Below, piece after piece: positions 28,778-37,283 of a stretch of 64,000 bases of DNA. A program made the position numbers and the translations under genes. How positions within the stretch are numbered: position 1 is the first letter of the stretch; each line of letters opens with the position of its first letter. The notes under the pieces were generated by a model, which worked only from the letters and a program-made list of their open reading frames with translations, searched no databases and was not told the origin of the DNA. Source of the DNA: an uncultured Acetobacteraceae bacterium (lineage in GTDB: Bacteria; Pseudomonadota; Alphaproteobacteria; Acetobacterales; Acetobacteraceae); assembly GCA_903877125.1 (NCBI GenBank), contig CAIRCM010000098.1:1-64000 (forward strand). The letters run 5' to 3'.

Positions 28778-29667
28778 CGATCCTGCTGTCCATTCTCGCT
28801 CAACTGCTGCACATGGCGGCGGTGCTGGTCGCAGCCCCGTTGTTGACTGGTCTCGTCGACCGGCTGTCACATCGCCGCGCCGCGCCGGACGTGCTGTTGC
28901 CCTGGAATGCGGTCCTGCGCCTGCTGCGCAAGCAGCCCATTCGCGCTATCGGTACCTCCGCCATCGCCCGCGGTGGCCCCGTGCTGGCGGTGACCTTCGC
29001 CATCCTGACCGCATTTTTGATTCCGTCGTTCTGCGTCGGAATGGTGTCGGCGCCCTCGGCCGATCTGCTGACTATCGCCGGATTGTTCCTCATCGGGCGG
29101 GTGGTGCTGGTGCTGATGGCGATGGATACTGGAACCGGGGGCGGCGCAGTATCCGCCACCGAGATTGCCCGTCTTGGACTGACCGCCGAGCCGGTACTGC
29201 TGCTCGCGGTCCTGGCGATTGGTCTGGCGTCGGGGACGGGCAATCTCGATAGTATCCTGGCCATGCGGGCCGATGGACTGGTGCCCGGCACGCCAGCGAT
29301 CACGCTGGCACTGGCCGCCCTGGCATTGGTGGGGTGGAGCTACGGGCAAACGCCCAGCATCGATGCGTGGTTCAGTGGCCCCGATTTGGCGTTGCTGCGG
29401 GTCTCCGACCAGATTCGGCTGCTGGCATGGTGCGATCTGGTAGGGGCCTTGGCGCTGCCCTTTGGGATGGCGACGGTGACGGGCGGGTTTAAGGCCTGGG
29501 TCATCGGTATTCTGGCTTGGATCGGCCGAACGCTGCTGGCGGCCCTGCTGCTCGCCATCGTACGAACCGTCGGGGCGAGGTCGCGGGTGCGAACCGTGCT
29601 GGCCCTCGCCGCCGCACTGTGCGGGATCGCGGCGGTGTTGGCATTCGCGGGCGGGGATCCGACATGA
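28774..29667 (+). CDS. HyfC/NuoH-like membrane subunit
   Basis: RRAAPDVLLPWNAVLRLLRKQ; MDTGTGGGAVSATEIARLGLTAEPVLLL aligns to HyfC; ATGA overlap with previous gene. Confidence 0.8.
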   Translation: MTILLSILAQLLHMAAVLVAAPLLTGLVDRLSHRRAAPDVLLPWNAVLRLLRKQPIRAIGTSAIARGGPVLAVTFAILTAFLIPSFCVGMVSAPSADLLTIAGLFLIGRVVLVLMAMDTGTGGGAVSATEIARLGLTAEPVLLLAVLAIGLASGTGNLDSILAMRADGLVPGTPAITLALAALALVGWSYGQTPSIDAWFSGPDLALLRVSDQIRLLAWCDLVGALALPFGMATVTGGFKAWVIGILAWIGRTLLAALLLAIVRTVGARSRVRTVLALAAALCGIAAVLAFAGGDPT

Positions 29668-30152
29668 TCGTCACCGCTTCCGGGCCAGTGCTGGTTCTGT
29701 CCGCATCACTATTGGTCTGCCGGCGCCCCAATGTCGCGTTGGCGGTGGTCGTTGCGCAGGCTGCCGTGCTGGCGGTTGCGGCGTTGTTGCAGCGGCATTT
29801 TCTCGCGGCGGCGCTCCTCGCGGTGCTCAATGCCGGTGGGGCAGGGGTGCTGCTTTTCGCACCTGTACCGACCAATGTGCTGAAACCGAGGATCGCACTC
29901 CCCTTCGGGCTTGCAGTCGCATCTGTCCTGGCCGCGCTGGCCGCCCCGATCAGCGTGCGGCTGGCGGTGGTTCTGCTGGGGATCCTGGCGACTGCCGCGT
30001 CACGCGACCGGACCATCCAGGTCATGGGTCTGCTGGCAATGCAGAACGGCATCGCGCTGGCGGGGTTCGGCTTGGGCACACCGGAACAGATCGCCGCGAT
30101 CCTGCCGGTGATTCCCGGTCTCGCGCTGGCTGCGCGGTGGAGGGCCGCGTGA
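29664..30152 (+). CDS. HyfE-like membrane subunit
   Basis: Position in operon; hydrophobic; VMGLLAMQNGIALAGFG matches HyfE-type C-terminus. Confidence 0.65.
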   Translation: MIVTASGPVLVLSASLLVCRRPNVALAVVVAQAAVLAVAALLQRHFLAAALLAVLNAGGAGVLLFAPVPTNVLKPRIALPFGLAVASVLAALAAPISVRLAVVLLGILATAASRDRTIQVMGLLAMQNGIALAGFGLGTPEQIAAILPVIPGLALAARWRAA

Positions 30153-31177
30153 TCCCGATCTTGACCGAACCGCGACTGGCCCGGATCAGCGCTTGGCTGG
30201 ACCTTGCGTTCAACCTGCTTGGCTTGGTCATCGTGTTCGGCTGCGTCTGGGCCCCCCCTGCGCCAATGCCGTTGCTGCGGTTGGATCGCTTCGGGCTGTT
30301 CGCGGCTGGTCTGGTCATCGTCGCCGCGCTGGGGGCCGGACGCGGCGATGGCTATGGCAGGAAATATGTCATGCTGGCCGGCATGTTGCTGGCCGCGTTG
30401 GCGGCGCATCCGCTGTTGCGGGTCGCCGCCTTGGCGCTGAGCACCGCTGCCGCGCTCGAACCGCATATGCGCACGGGATGGCATCGGGTGCCGTTCGCCG
30501 GTGCCGGCCTGGGGCTCCTGCTGTTCGGCACGATCCTGCCGGTATCGCCGCTCGGGGCCGGCTGCGCGATTTTGGGATTGGCGGTGCTTGCCGTGGCCGC
30601 ACCGGCGCTGCTGCCGGTTCTGCCGTTGCTGGCCGCCCGCTATGCCGGCCCCGAGTTGGTCGCGCTGGGTCTGCTCGCGGTCGTGGGATGCGGCATGGCG
30701 CTGCTCCTGTGGCCGGCGCGGCGGTCATACGCGCCATGGGTCGCACTGGGGCAAGCGGGCGTGGTCGCCGTGGCGTTCGGTCTGCCGGGGCCGGACGCGA
30801 TCTTCGCCGGGCTGGTGCTCTTGGCGCTGCTGGTTCTGAGCCAAGCCGCTCGAAATCTGGCCGCCGGGAACGGTTTGGCCGCGCTGGTCGCCTCGGCGGG
30901 GCTGGCCGGTCTGCCGCCGTTCGGCGTTTTCCCGGGTATCGCGCTGGTCCTCGCGGCCGTGGCCGGGGCGTCGCCCTGGCTGTTGCCGCCGCTACTGGTG
31001 GGGGTTGCGGTATTGGGATGGGCGTCGATCCGCGATCTGCCGCCCCCGAGGCTCGTCGTTTCCGACCGCTGGTCGGCCGCCTGGATTCCGTTGCTGGCCG
31101 GCCTGCTGATCGGTTGGTGCATGCCCGGTGCGGTCGCCATTTGGCTGCATGCCGCCGCGACGGGAGTTCACGGATGA
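30149..31177 (+). CDS. shortened HyfF/NuoN-like antiporter-type subunit
   Basis: GLPPFGVFPGIALVLAAVAG motif; only about 340 aa; GTGA overlap start. Confidence 0.6.
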   Translation: MIPILTEPRLARISAWLDLAFNLLGLVIVFGCVWAPPAPMPLLRLDRFGLFAAGLVIVAALGAGRGDGYGRKYVMLAGMLLAALAAHPLLRVAALALSTAAALEPHMRTGWHRVPFAGAGLGLLLFGTILPVSPLGAGCAILGLAVLAVAAPALLPVLPLLAARYAGPELVALGLLAVVGCGMALLLWPARRSYAPWVALGQAGVVAVAFGLPGPDAIFAGLVLLALLVLSQAARNLAAGNGLAALVASAGLAGLPPFGVFPGIALVLAAVAGASPWLLPPLLVGVAVLGWASIRDLPPPRLVVSDRWSAAWIPLLAGLLIGWCMPGAVAIWLHAAATGVHG

Positions 31178-32526
31178 CCCGCGCGGCGGAGATCGTGAAA
31201 GGCGCGCCGGCGGTGGATTGCCGGCCTTGGCCGCGCCATATCCTGACCATGGACCAATGGGCCGAGCTGGCGCGCGAGCCGCTGGTGCTGCTGGCGGCCT
31301 GGGCGGATACGGTTCAGGTCCACGCGCTGTATCGCGATGGGCAGTCGGTTGTGCCGGTCTCGATCGAGCCTGACGCGGCGTTCTACCCGGCGTTATCGCC
31401 ATACCACCCCAGCGCAAGACTGTTCGAGCGCACAATCCGCGACCTCTGGGGGCATATGGCGGCTGGCGGGGATGACGGCGCATGGCTGGATCACGGCCAC
31501 TGGCCGCACAGCAAACCGCTTTCGATCCGCCCCGGCCCACGGCCGCCGACGGCCGACCCGCCCGAATTTTTGCCGGTCGAGGACGACCGTTTGATGCATT
31601 GGCCGATCGGCCCGGTGGGATCGGGTGTTGGGGAGGCCTACCACCTCCGACTGACGCTGGATGGCAGCCGGATCGTGCGGGCGGAAAGCCGTCTTGGCTA
31701 CACCCACAAGGGGATACTGACGCTGATGCGTGCCAAGTCCCCGCGCATCGCCGCCCGTTTCGCGGCCCGTTTGGCTGGAGATGGCACCGTTGCCCACTCG
31801 ATCGCCTTTGCCCGAGCGACCGAGGCAGCGATGTCGGTCGAAGCGCCGCCGCGTGCCGCGGCCCTGCGCACGCTGATGCTTCACCTGGAGCGCGTCGCGA
31901 CACACCTCGACGATCTCGGAATCGTCGCCGGGATGGCTGGATCGGCCGACGCACAGGGCAGATCCGGTGTGCAGCAGGAGTATCTGCGCCGCGGTTTGGC
32001 GGCGACGTTCGGGCACCGGTTGATGATGGATGTCGTTGTTCCCGGCGGCGTATCCGCGGACGCCGATGCGATCGGGCTGTCGGGGATGCGGCAGGTCCTG
32101 GGCGCTGTCCTGGCCGAGGTGCCAATCCTTGATGCGTTGTTCGCGACAGGCGCTCTCGCCGCGCGTTTAACCGGGGTGGGAGACTGCGCCGCGGGTGACG
32201 CCGTGCGGCGCTGCCAAGCCCGCTTGGACGCCATCCATCGTGACACCGAAGCAGCGATCGCGCTGCTGACGGATTTGCCGGAGGGGCCGCTCACCGTCGC
32301 TCTCCCCGCCGAAAGTGGCGAAGGCATCGGCTGGGCACCATCCGCTCGGGGGGGCATCTGGCATTGGCTACGGCTGGATCATGGGCAGATCGCCGCGGTG
32401 TTTCCGCGCGATCCCGGCTGGGACCTCTGGCCAATGGCCGAGGCGGCGCTTGCAGGGCAGGACGCCGGCGATGCAGCGCTGATCTGCGCATCGTTCGGGC
32501 TGCCGGTTTCGGGGATGGATCTGTGA
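31174..32526 (+). CDS. group 4 [NiFe]-hydrogenase large-subunit-like protein (NuoCD-like) lacking NiFe ligand cysteines
   Basis: LGYTHKGILTLM...RLAGDGTVAHSIAFARATE...LHLERVATHLDDLG aligns to HycE/HyfG-type proteins. Confidence 0.85.
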   Translation: MTRAAEIVKGAPAVDCRPWPRHILTMDQWAELAREPLVLLAAWADTVQVHALYRDGQSVVPVSIEPDAAFYPALSPYHPSARLFERTIRDLWGHMAAGGDDGAWLDHGHWPHSKPLSIRPGPRPPTADPPEFLPVEDDRLMHWPIGPVGSGVGEAYHLRLTLDGSRIVRAESRLGYTHKGILTLMRAKSPRIAARFAARLAGDGTVAHSIAFARATEAAMSVEAPPRAAALRTLMLHLERVATHLDDLGIVAGMAGSADAQGRSGVQQEYLRRGLAATFGHRLMMDVVVPGGVSADADAIGLSGMRQVLGAVLAEVPILDALFATGALAARLTGVGDCAAGDAVRRCQARLDAIHRDTEAAIALLTDLPEGPLTVALPAESGEGIGWAPSARGGIWHWLRLDHGQIAAVFPRDPGWDLWPMAEAALAGQDAGDAALICASFGLPVSGMDL

Positions 32527-32539
32527 AGGGGCGATACGC

Positions 32540-33055
32540 ATGTTGAAACTGCCTGCCCGCCGGCCGCCTTTGCCTGGCGCCGAATTACCCGATCCCATCG
32601 ATGGCGATACCGTCGCCGCATTGGTCGAGCGGCTGGACATGGCATCGCAGCGGCGGTTAGGGCGAGCACTGGCGATCCGCCACGTGAACACTGGAAGTTG
32701 CAACGGATGCGAGATGGAGGTCCGGGCACTGACCGGCGTGCTGTACGATCTCACGCGGTTCGGCCTGCGGTTTGTCGATTCTCCGCTTCACGCGGATGTG
32801 CTGGTGGTAACCGGGCCGTTGACCCGCAATCTGCGCCAAGCCTTGGAGCAGGCATGGGACGCCACGCCAGACCCCAAATGGGTCGTCGCATTGGGCGATT
32901 GTGCGGTGGACGGCGGCGTTTTCAGAGGTAGCTACGCGGTCATGGACGGAGTTGGCACGGGCGTTCCCGTGAACCTCACGATCAGCGGCTGCCCGCCATC
33001 GCCGGTGCGGATTCTGTCCGGGCTGCGCGCCCTTTTGGAGGCGAGCAGCCGATGA
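32540..33055 (+). CDS. HyfI/NuoB-like Fe-S small subunit
   Basis: GSCNGCEMEVRAL, GDCAVDGGVF, SGCPPSPVRIL Cys motifs retained. Confidence 0.88.
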   Translation: MLKLPARRPPLPGAELPDPIDGDTVAALVERLDMASQRRLGRALAIRHVNTGSCNGCEMEVRALTGVLYDLTRFGLRFVDSPLHADVLVVTGPLTRNLRQALEQAWDATPDPKWVVALGDCAVDGGVFRGSYAVMDGVGTGVPVNLTISGCPPSPVRILSGLRALLEASSR

Positions 33056-33071
33056 CCCGCGAAAATAGAAC

Positions 33072-33172
33072 CTGATCGCCAGAGTGTGGAATCACACAGC
33101 GGCGTGAATCACGCGATCAAACAAAGCCTTATAGACCAGGATAGGGTCAACTTAACCTGATCGTGCTCTAGC
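33072..33172. repeat. dispersed double-hairpin repeat, copy 1
   Basis: tgatcgccagagtGTGTGgaatCACACagcgGCGTGaatCACGCgatcaaacaa..ttatag; similar to 60873-60942. Confidence 0.7.
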
Positions 33173-33365
33173 GGACGACGGCGTGCGCCCGATGGACCCG
33201 GTGATGAACCACACGGTGATGAAGCGCGACGTGATGGACAGGATGGCGATGCACGGCATGCGCGGGCCGGCGAGGCGTCGTCGCCATGGCGGGCGCGGAG
33301 GCCAGACCAACGAACGGCATCGCTACGGCGAGCGCGATAAGGAGGGAGGTGATTTTCGTGGTCAC
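33168..33365 (-). CDS. small secreted His-rich protein
   Basis: GTG start with GGAG upstream; signal peptide then AHAVHRHPVHHVALHHRVVHHRVHRAHAVVR. Confidence 0.5.
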   Translation of the reverse strand: MTTKITSLLIALAVAMPFVGLASAPAMATTPRRPAHAVHRHPVHHVALHHRVVHHRVHRAHAVVR

Positions 33366-33629
33366 GTGATTGCTCCGGGGCAAGGCGAGTGAAGCGTCCA
33401 ATGGGTTGTCGCTGATGGGGCGTTCACAGGACAGGCGAGGAACGCATCATAATTGACTGACATCTTTATGCATGATCTCGGTATGTTCGGCAAGTACAAT
33501 CGACCTGACATGCCGCGCGGGTCTGGGTCCGAAGACCCGCGGCCGGGTAAGGCTTGCTGACCGGTGGACGCTCGCATACCATGCGACGACAATTGCGAAT
33601 CACTCGCAGCTTCAAGGATGCGCCCAACT

Positions 33630-33854
33630 ATGCGGCAGGACAACAACATCGCCCGGCGTTGCGAGCGCGCCGTGGTTACCGCGTACCGTGAATTGCGCCA
33701 TATCGGGTCTGACGATCTTTCGGCCTTCCAGGCTTGCACTGCGCTCTATCGCATTCATCACCCCGAGGCCTCCATCAACGAAGCCCGCAGGCTGGTCGCG
33801 GAATGGATCGATTGCCACGTGGTGCGCAAGAATGAGGCGTCCCCGCTACACTGA
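33630..33854 (+). CDS. small hypothetical protein
   Basis: MRQDNNIARRCERAVVTAYRELRHIGSDDLSAFQACTALYRIHHPEASINEARRLVAEWID, helical, well-formed ORF. Confidence 0.5.
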   Translation: MRQDNNIARRCERAVVTAYRELRHIGSDDLSAFQACTALYRIHHPEASINEARRLVAEWIDCHVVRKNEASPLH

Positions 33855-34820
33855 TCGCAGCGCCGGCTGAATCGCCGCCAGAACGGCGGCAACCGTGATG
33901 CGTGCGGTTCCCCCCTGCTTTTCGTAACCCCCTGGGGGCTCGATCGGCACGATCCGGGCACTGTGAGAGATCGGTTCGGTGGCGCCGAACATGCCGAAGG
34001 TCTGGCACCCCACCGCCGCGGCGATGTTCATCACCCCAGTATCGTTGCCCACGTAAAACGCCGAAGCCGAACATAGCGCGGCGACCTCGGCAAGGTTCCA
34101 GCCGATGGCGGGAACGACGCCATCCAGACCGGCGGCGATCGCGTTCGCCAGTCCATCCTCGGCCGGACCGCCGGACAGCACCACCCGAATGTTTCCGTTT
34201 CGCAGCACGGCTTCGGCCAGCGCTCGGAATTTTTCCGCGCCCCATTGCTTATACGGTTCGGAGCTGCCGATGCCGAACACAACGAACCGGCCTGTGCCGA
34301 TGCGCGATACGATTTTGTCCAAAGCCAAGGGCGACACGGGCAGGATCGGTTCGGGATCGGCAATCGGGATGCCGGCCTTGTTCAGCCACAGCGTCGCCTG
34401 CTGAAACGGATGCCGCTTGAGATCCGGCGCGGCGAGGAACGGGCGGCGATTGAGGAACAGGCGCTGTACCCCGAACCCATAGCCGTAGCGTTCGGGAATC
34501 CCGGCCAAAGCGGTGTAGACCGCCAGTGTCTTGCTGTGGTGCAGCAGATAGACCCGATCGAACCGGCGCGCGCGCAGCCGTGCGATGAAGCTGACCGCGC
34601 CCAGGCCTTCGTCTCGCCCGCGCCGGTTTTCCGGGTTGCGATCAATCCACAGGCAGTCGGAAACCGTGGTCTCGGCACTGAAAATCTGGTCCGCGGCGGA
34701 GCGGGGCTTGGTCACGAGGGTAACCGGACCGCCGGTATACGCGGCAATGGCTCTGATATGCGGCAGATGCCAGATCGTGTCGCCGATACCGGGCAAGGGC
34801 TGGATGACCGCGACTTTCAT
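33846..34820 (-). CDS. glycosyltransferase family 9 (heptosyltransferase-like)
   Basis: MKVAVIQPLPGIGDTIWHLPHIRAIA...VLSGGPAEDGLA...CSASAFYVGNDTGVMNIAAAVG. Confidence 0.88.
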   Translation of the reverse strand: MKVAVIQPLPGIGDTIWHLPHIRAIAAYTGGPVTLVTKPRSAADQIFSAETTVSDCLWIDRNPENRRGRDEGLGAVSFIARLRARRFDRVYLLHHSKTLAVYTALAGIPERYGYGFGVQRLFLNRRPFLAAPDLKRHPFQQATLWLNKAGIPIADPEPILPVSPLALDKIVSRIGTGRFVVFGIGSSEPYKQWGAEKFRALAEAVLRNGNIRVVLSGGPAEDGLANAIAAGLDGVVPAIGWNLAEVAALCSASAFYVGNDTGVMNIAAAVGCQTFGMFGATEPISHSARIVPIEPPGGYEKQGGTARITVAAVLAAIQPALRSV

Positions 34821-36076
34821 TGGGGTTTGGCGCGCCCATGGGCCTCGGCCATCGCCCAGCCCAGCAGCAGATAGAACCAGCCACTCATGGGCATGGTCCA
34901 GAAGGACGGGGTGGACTGGATCGGGAACAACTGGGACAGCATCGCCGCGAAAAGGCCCACGCGCATTGGGTCGGGATCGCGCCAAAGGCCGCGACCCAGC
35001 CGGATCAGGCAGGCGAGACCGAAGGCGCAGAACAGCAGCAGGCCGGGCACGCCGCCGTCGGCCAGCGCCTGGGCATAGAAATTATGCGGATGGTTCCAAC
35101 AGATGTCCTTGCCGCCCCCGTCCGGCACCGACCCGTCGAAACTGGGCCGAAAATAGCGCGGGTCGGGACAGCCGACACGGAAACCGTCGAACCCCAGGCC
35201 ACTGACCGGATTCTGCCGCCCGATCTCATAGGCACGATTGTACATCTCGCCATAGGCCCCAACCGCGAAGCCGGCCGCCATGGTTTCCGAACGAGTAACC
35301 ATATGCTCGTAGGTTTTGGGCGAGATCACAGCGAAGCTGGGGATGAGCAGAACCATGAGCGCCAGCCCCGCCAGCGCCATCGGTCGCATACGGCGGATGA
35401 GCAGCGCGGCGGTTGCCACGCTGCCGATCATGATCAACACCGGAATGCGCTGCCCCACGATGACCACGACCGCGATGCCACCCAGCAGGATGATGTATGG
35501 CAGGAAGCGGCGGTCGAGGTAGCGGGCAGCAAACGGTATGATCGTCGGCGGCAATATGCGCGCCATCAACGGCGCCGCGCGGGCGGTGCCAAACGGGCCG
35601 GTCAACAGCGTGTCCCAGGCCTTGGGCACGCCGTACAGGCTGACCCCGAAGATGAACTGGAACACCAGATGCACCGCCACGTACGCGGCACAGCCGGCGA
35701 TCAGGTTGAACATCCAGCGCCGCTGCCGTTCGTCGCGCAGCACGCCGAAGGCCAGCGACGCGGCGAACATCGGATAGCGCAAAGCCATCGCACCCTGCGC
35801 CAAGCCGCGTGGGCCATCCTCCCCCAGACTTAGGGCGGGAATTGGCAGCGAGCAGATGACCAGCCACGCCCACCAGGCCAGCCCGAGCACCACCCATGGC
35901 GTTTTGAGCCAGCCCCATGCGCCGGTCGCGGCGCAGCGTAACAGAAAGCAGACTGCCGCGACGGACACCGTGGCCTCGGCGATCCCGTGTGCGTGCATGA
36001 GTGCCAGCGGTGTCAGGAACGCCGCGATCAGTGCCGCGCGGTCGACCGATGGCAGGAATCTGGGATCGTTCAGCAT
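34817..36076 (-). CDS. O-antigen ligase family protein
   Basis: Polytopic; NRAYEIGRQNPVSGLGFDGFRVGCPD...HPHNFYAQALADGGVPGLLLF. Confidence 0.85.
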   Translation of the reverse strand: MLNDPRFLPSVDRAALIAAFLTPLALMHAHGIAEATVSVAAVCFLLRCAATGAWGWLKTPWVVLGLAWWAWLVICSLPIPALSLGEDGPRGLAQGAMALRYPMFAASLAFGVLRDERQRRWMFNLIAGCAAYVAVHLVFQFIFGVSLYGVPKAWDTLLTGPFGTARAAPLMARILPPTIIPFAARYLDRRFLPYIILLGGIAVVVIVGQRIPVLIMIGSVATAALLIRRMRPMALAGLALMVLLIPSFAVISPKTYEHMVTRSETMAAGFAVGAYGEMYNRAYEIGRQNPVSGLGFDGFRVGCPDPRYFRPSFDGSVPDGGGKDICWNHPHNFYAQALADGGVPGLLLFCAFGLACLIRLGRGLWRDPDPMRVGLFAAMLSQLFPIQSTPSFWTMPMSGWFYLLLGWAMAEAHGRAKPQ

Positions 36077-36370
36077 CGGGCGCGTGGTGCCAGCCGCCGC
36101 GTCCGGGGGCAAGGGGTATCCGTCAGGACCCGCAGCTTTGGGTGCCGAGCCAGATGCCCAAAGCGGTGCTGTCGAGGGTTTGAGGCGGCTTGCGAACGCA
36201 GATGACGATATGGCCCTCGACGATACCAAGGGCCACGAGGACGCCTTTTTAGACCTCAGGCACATCGGGACCGAGCTTGCCGCGCACAACCAGAGAAATG
36301 CGCCTCGGACCGGACGTCGATCCGATCGCAATGTCGGTCGCGTTTAAGGATTATTCCTATATCGATATGT

Positions 36371-36398
36371 AACCGAACCGGACAATTCACGTTCGGTT
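36371..36398. promoter_or_regulatory. inverted repeat AACCGAAC-N12-GTTCGGTT
   Basis: Perfect 8-bp arms upstream of the 36464 hydrolase. Confidence 0.4.
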
Positions 36399-36463
36399 GA
36401 CTTGAATGGGCTGGTCCTGGTTTCATAATTCCGACGTACGGTCGAGGCACCTCAGGGGGGCGA

Positions 36464-37282
36464 ATGGCGCACGAAATGTGGAACCCGGTGCCGGTGCCGG
36501 CGCAAGTCCCGGTGACCGAGGGACACGTGGATGTCCGGGGTACGAAATTGTGGTACTGGGATACGGGGGGCGATGGCCACCCGGTGATCCTTCTGCATGC
36601 GGGCACGCAGAGCGCGGCCGGCTGGGTCTATCAGCAGCCCGCGCTGGCGCAAGCAGGATACCGGGCGATCGGCTATTCCCGGCGAGGGTATTTCCAATCC
36701 GATTCAACAACAGATGACGCTTGGACGGTCGCCGACGATCTCCACCATCTGGTCACGCAACTGGATTTGTCCAAGGTAGACCTGGTCGGTGCCGCGCAAG
36801 GCGGGTTCGTGGCTTTGGACTACCTTTTCGCGCATCCCGAACGGGTCCGCGGGGTCGCGATCGTGTCGTCCTATATGGGAATCCAGGAACCCGACTACGC
36901 AGCGGTCAACGCCCGCCTGCGCCCGCCGTTTTTCGCCTCCCTGCCGCACGATTTTCAGGAACTCTCGCCGTCCTACCGCGCCGGCAATCCTCAGGGTGTG
37001 GCGGACTGGCATGCGGAAGAACGACGCGCGGTCACCGGAAAACGCATCGCGCCGGTTTTGGGAACGACCCCGACTTGGGCACGGCTGGAAGCGATCCGCC
37101 ACAAGGTCCTGCTGGCAACCGGCGATTCCGATCTCTACGTGCCGCCGTCGCTGTTGCGCATGCAGGCGAGCCATATTCCTGGCGCCGAAACACATATCGT
37201 GCCGGAGGCAGGGCATTCGCCCTATTGGGAACAGCCGGACCTGTTCAACAGGATATTGCTGGCATTCCTGGGACGGCTATAG
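36464..37282 (+). CDS. alpha/beta hydrolase
   Basis: GGDGHPVILLHAGTQSAAGW...VDLVGAAQGGFVALDYL. Confidence 0.85.
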   Translation: MAHEMWNPVPVPAQVPVTEGHVDVRGTKLWYWDTGGDGHPVILLHAGTQSAAGWVYQQPALAQAGYRAIGYSRRGYFQSDSTTDDAWTVADDLHHLVTQLDLSKVDLVGAAQGGFVALDYLFAHPERVRGVAIVSSYMGIQEPDYAAVNARLRPPFFASLPHDFQELSPSYRAGNPQGVADWHAEERRAVTGKRIAPVLGTTPTWARLEAIRHKVLLATGDSDLYVPPSLLRMQASHIPGAETHIVPEAGHSPYWEQPDLFNRILLAFLGRL

Positions 37283-37283
37283 G

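Noticed and set aside
30369-32125. Long minus-strand ORFs opposite the hydrogenase-like operon
   Set aside because: Pro/Arg-rich composition typical of antisense frames of GC-rich hydrophobic genes.
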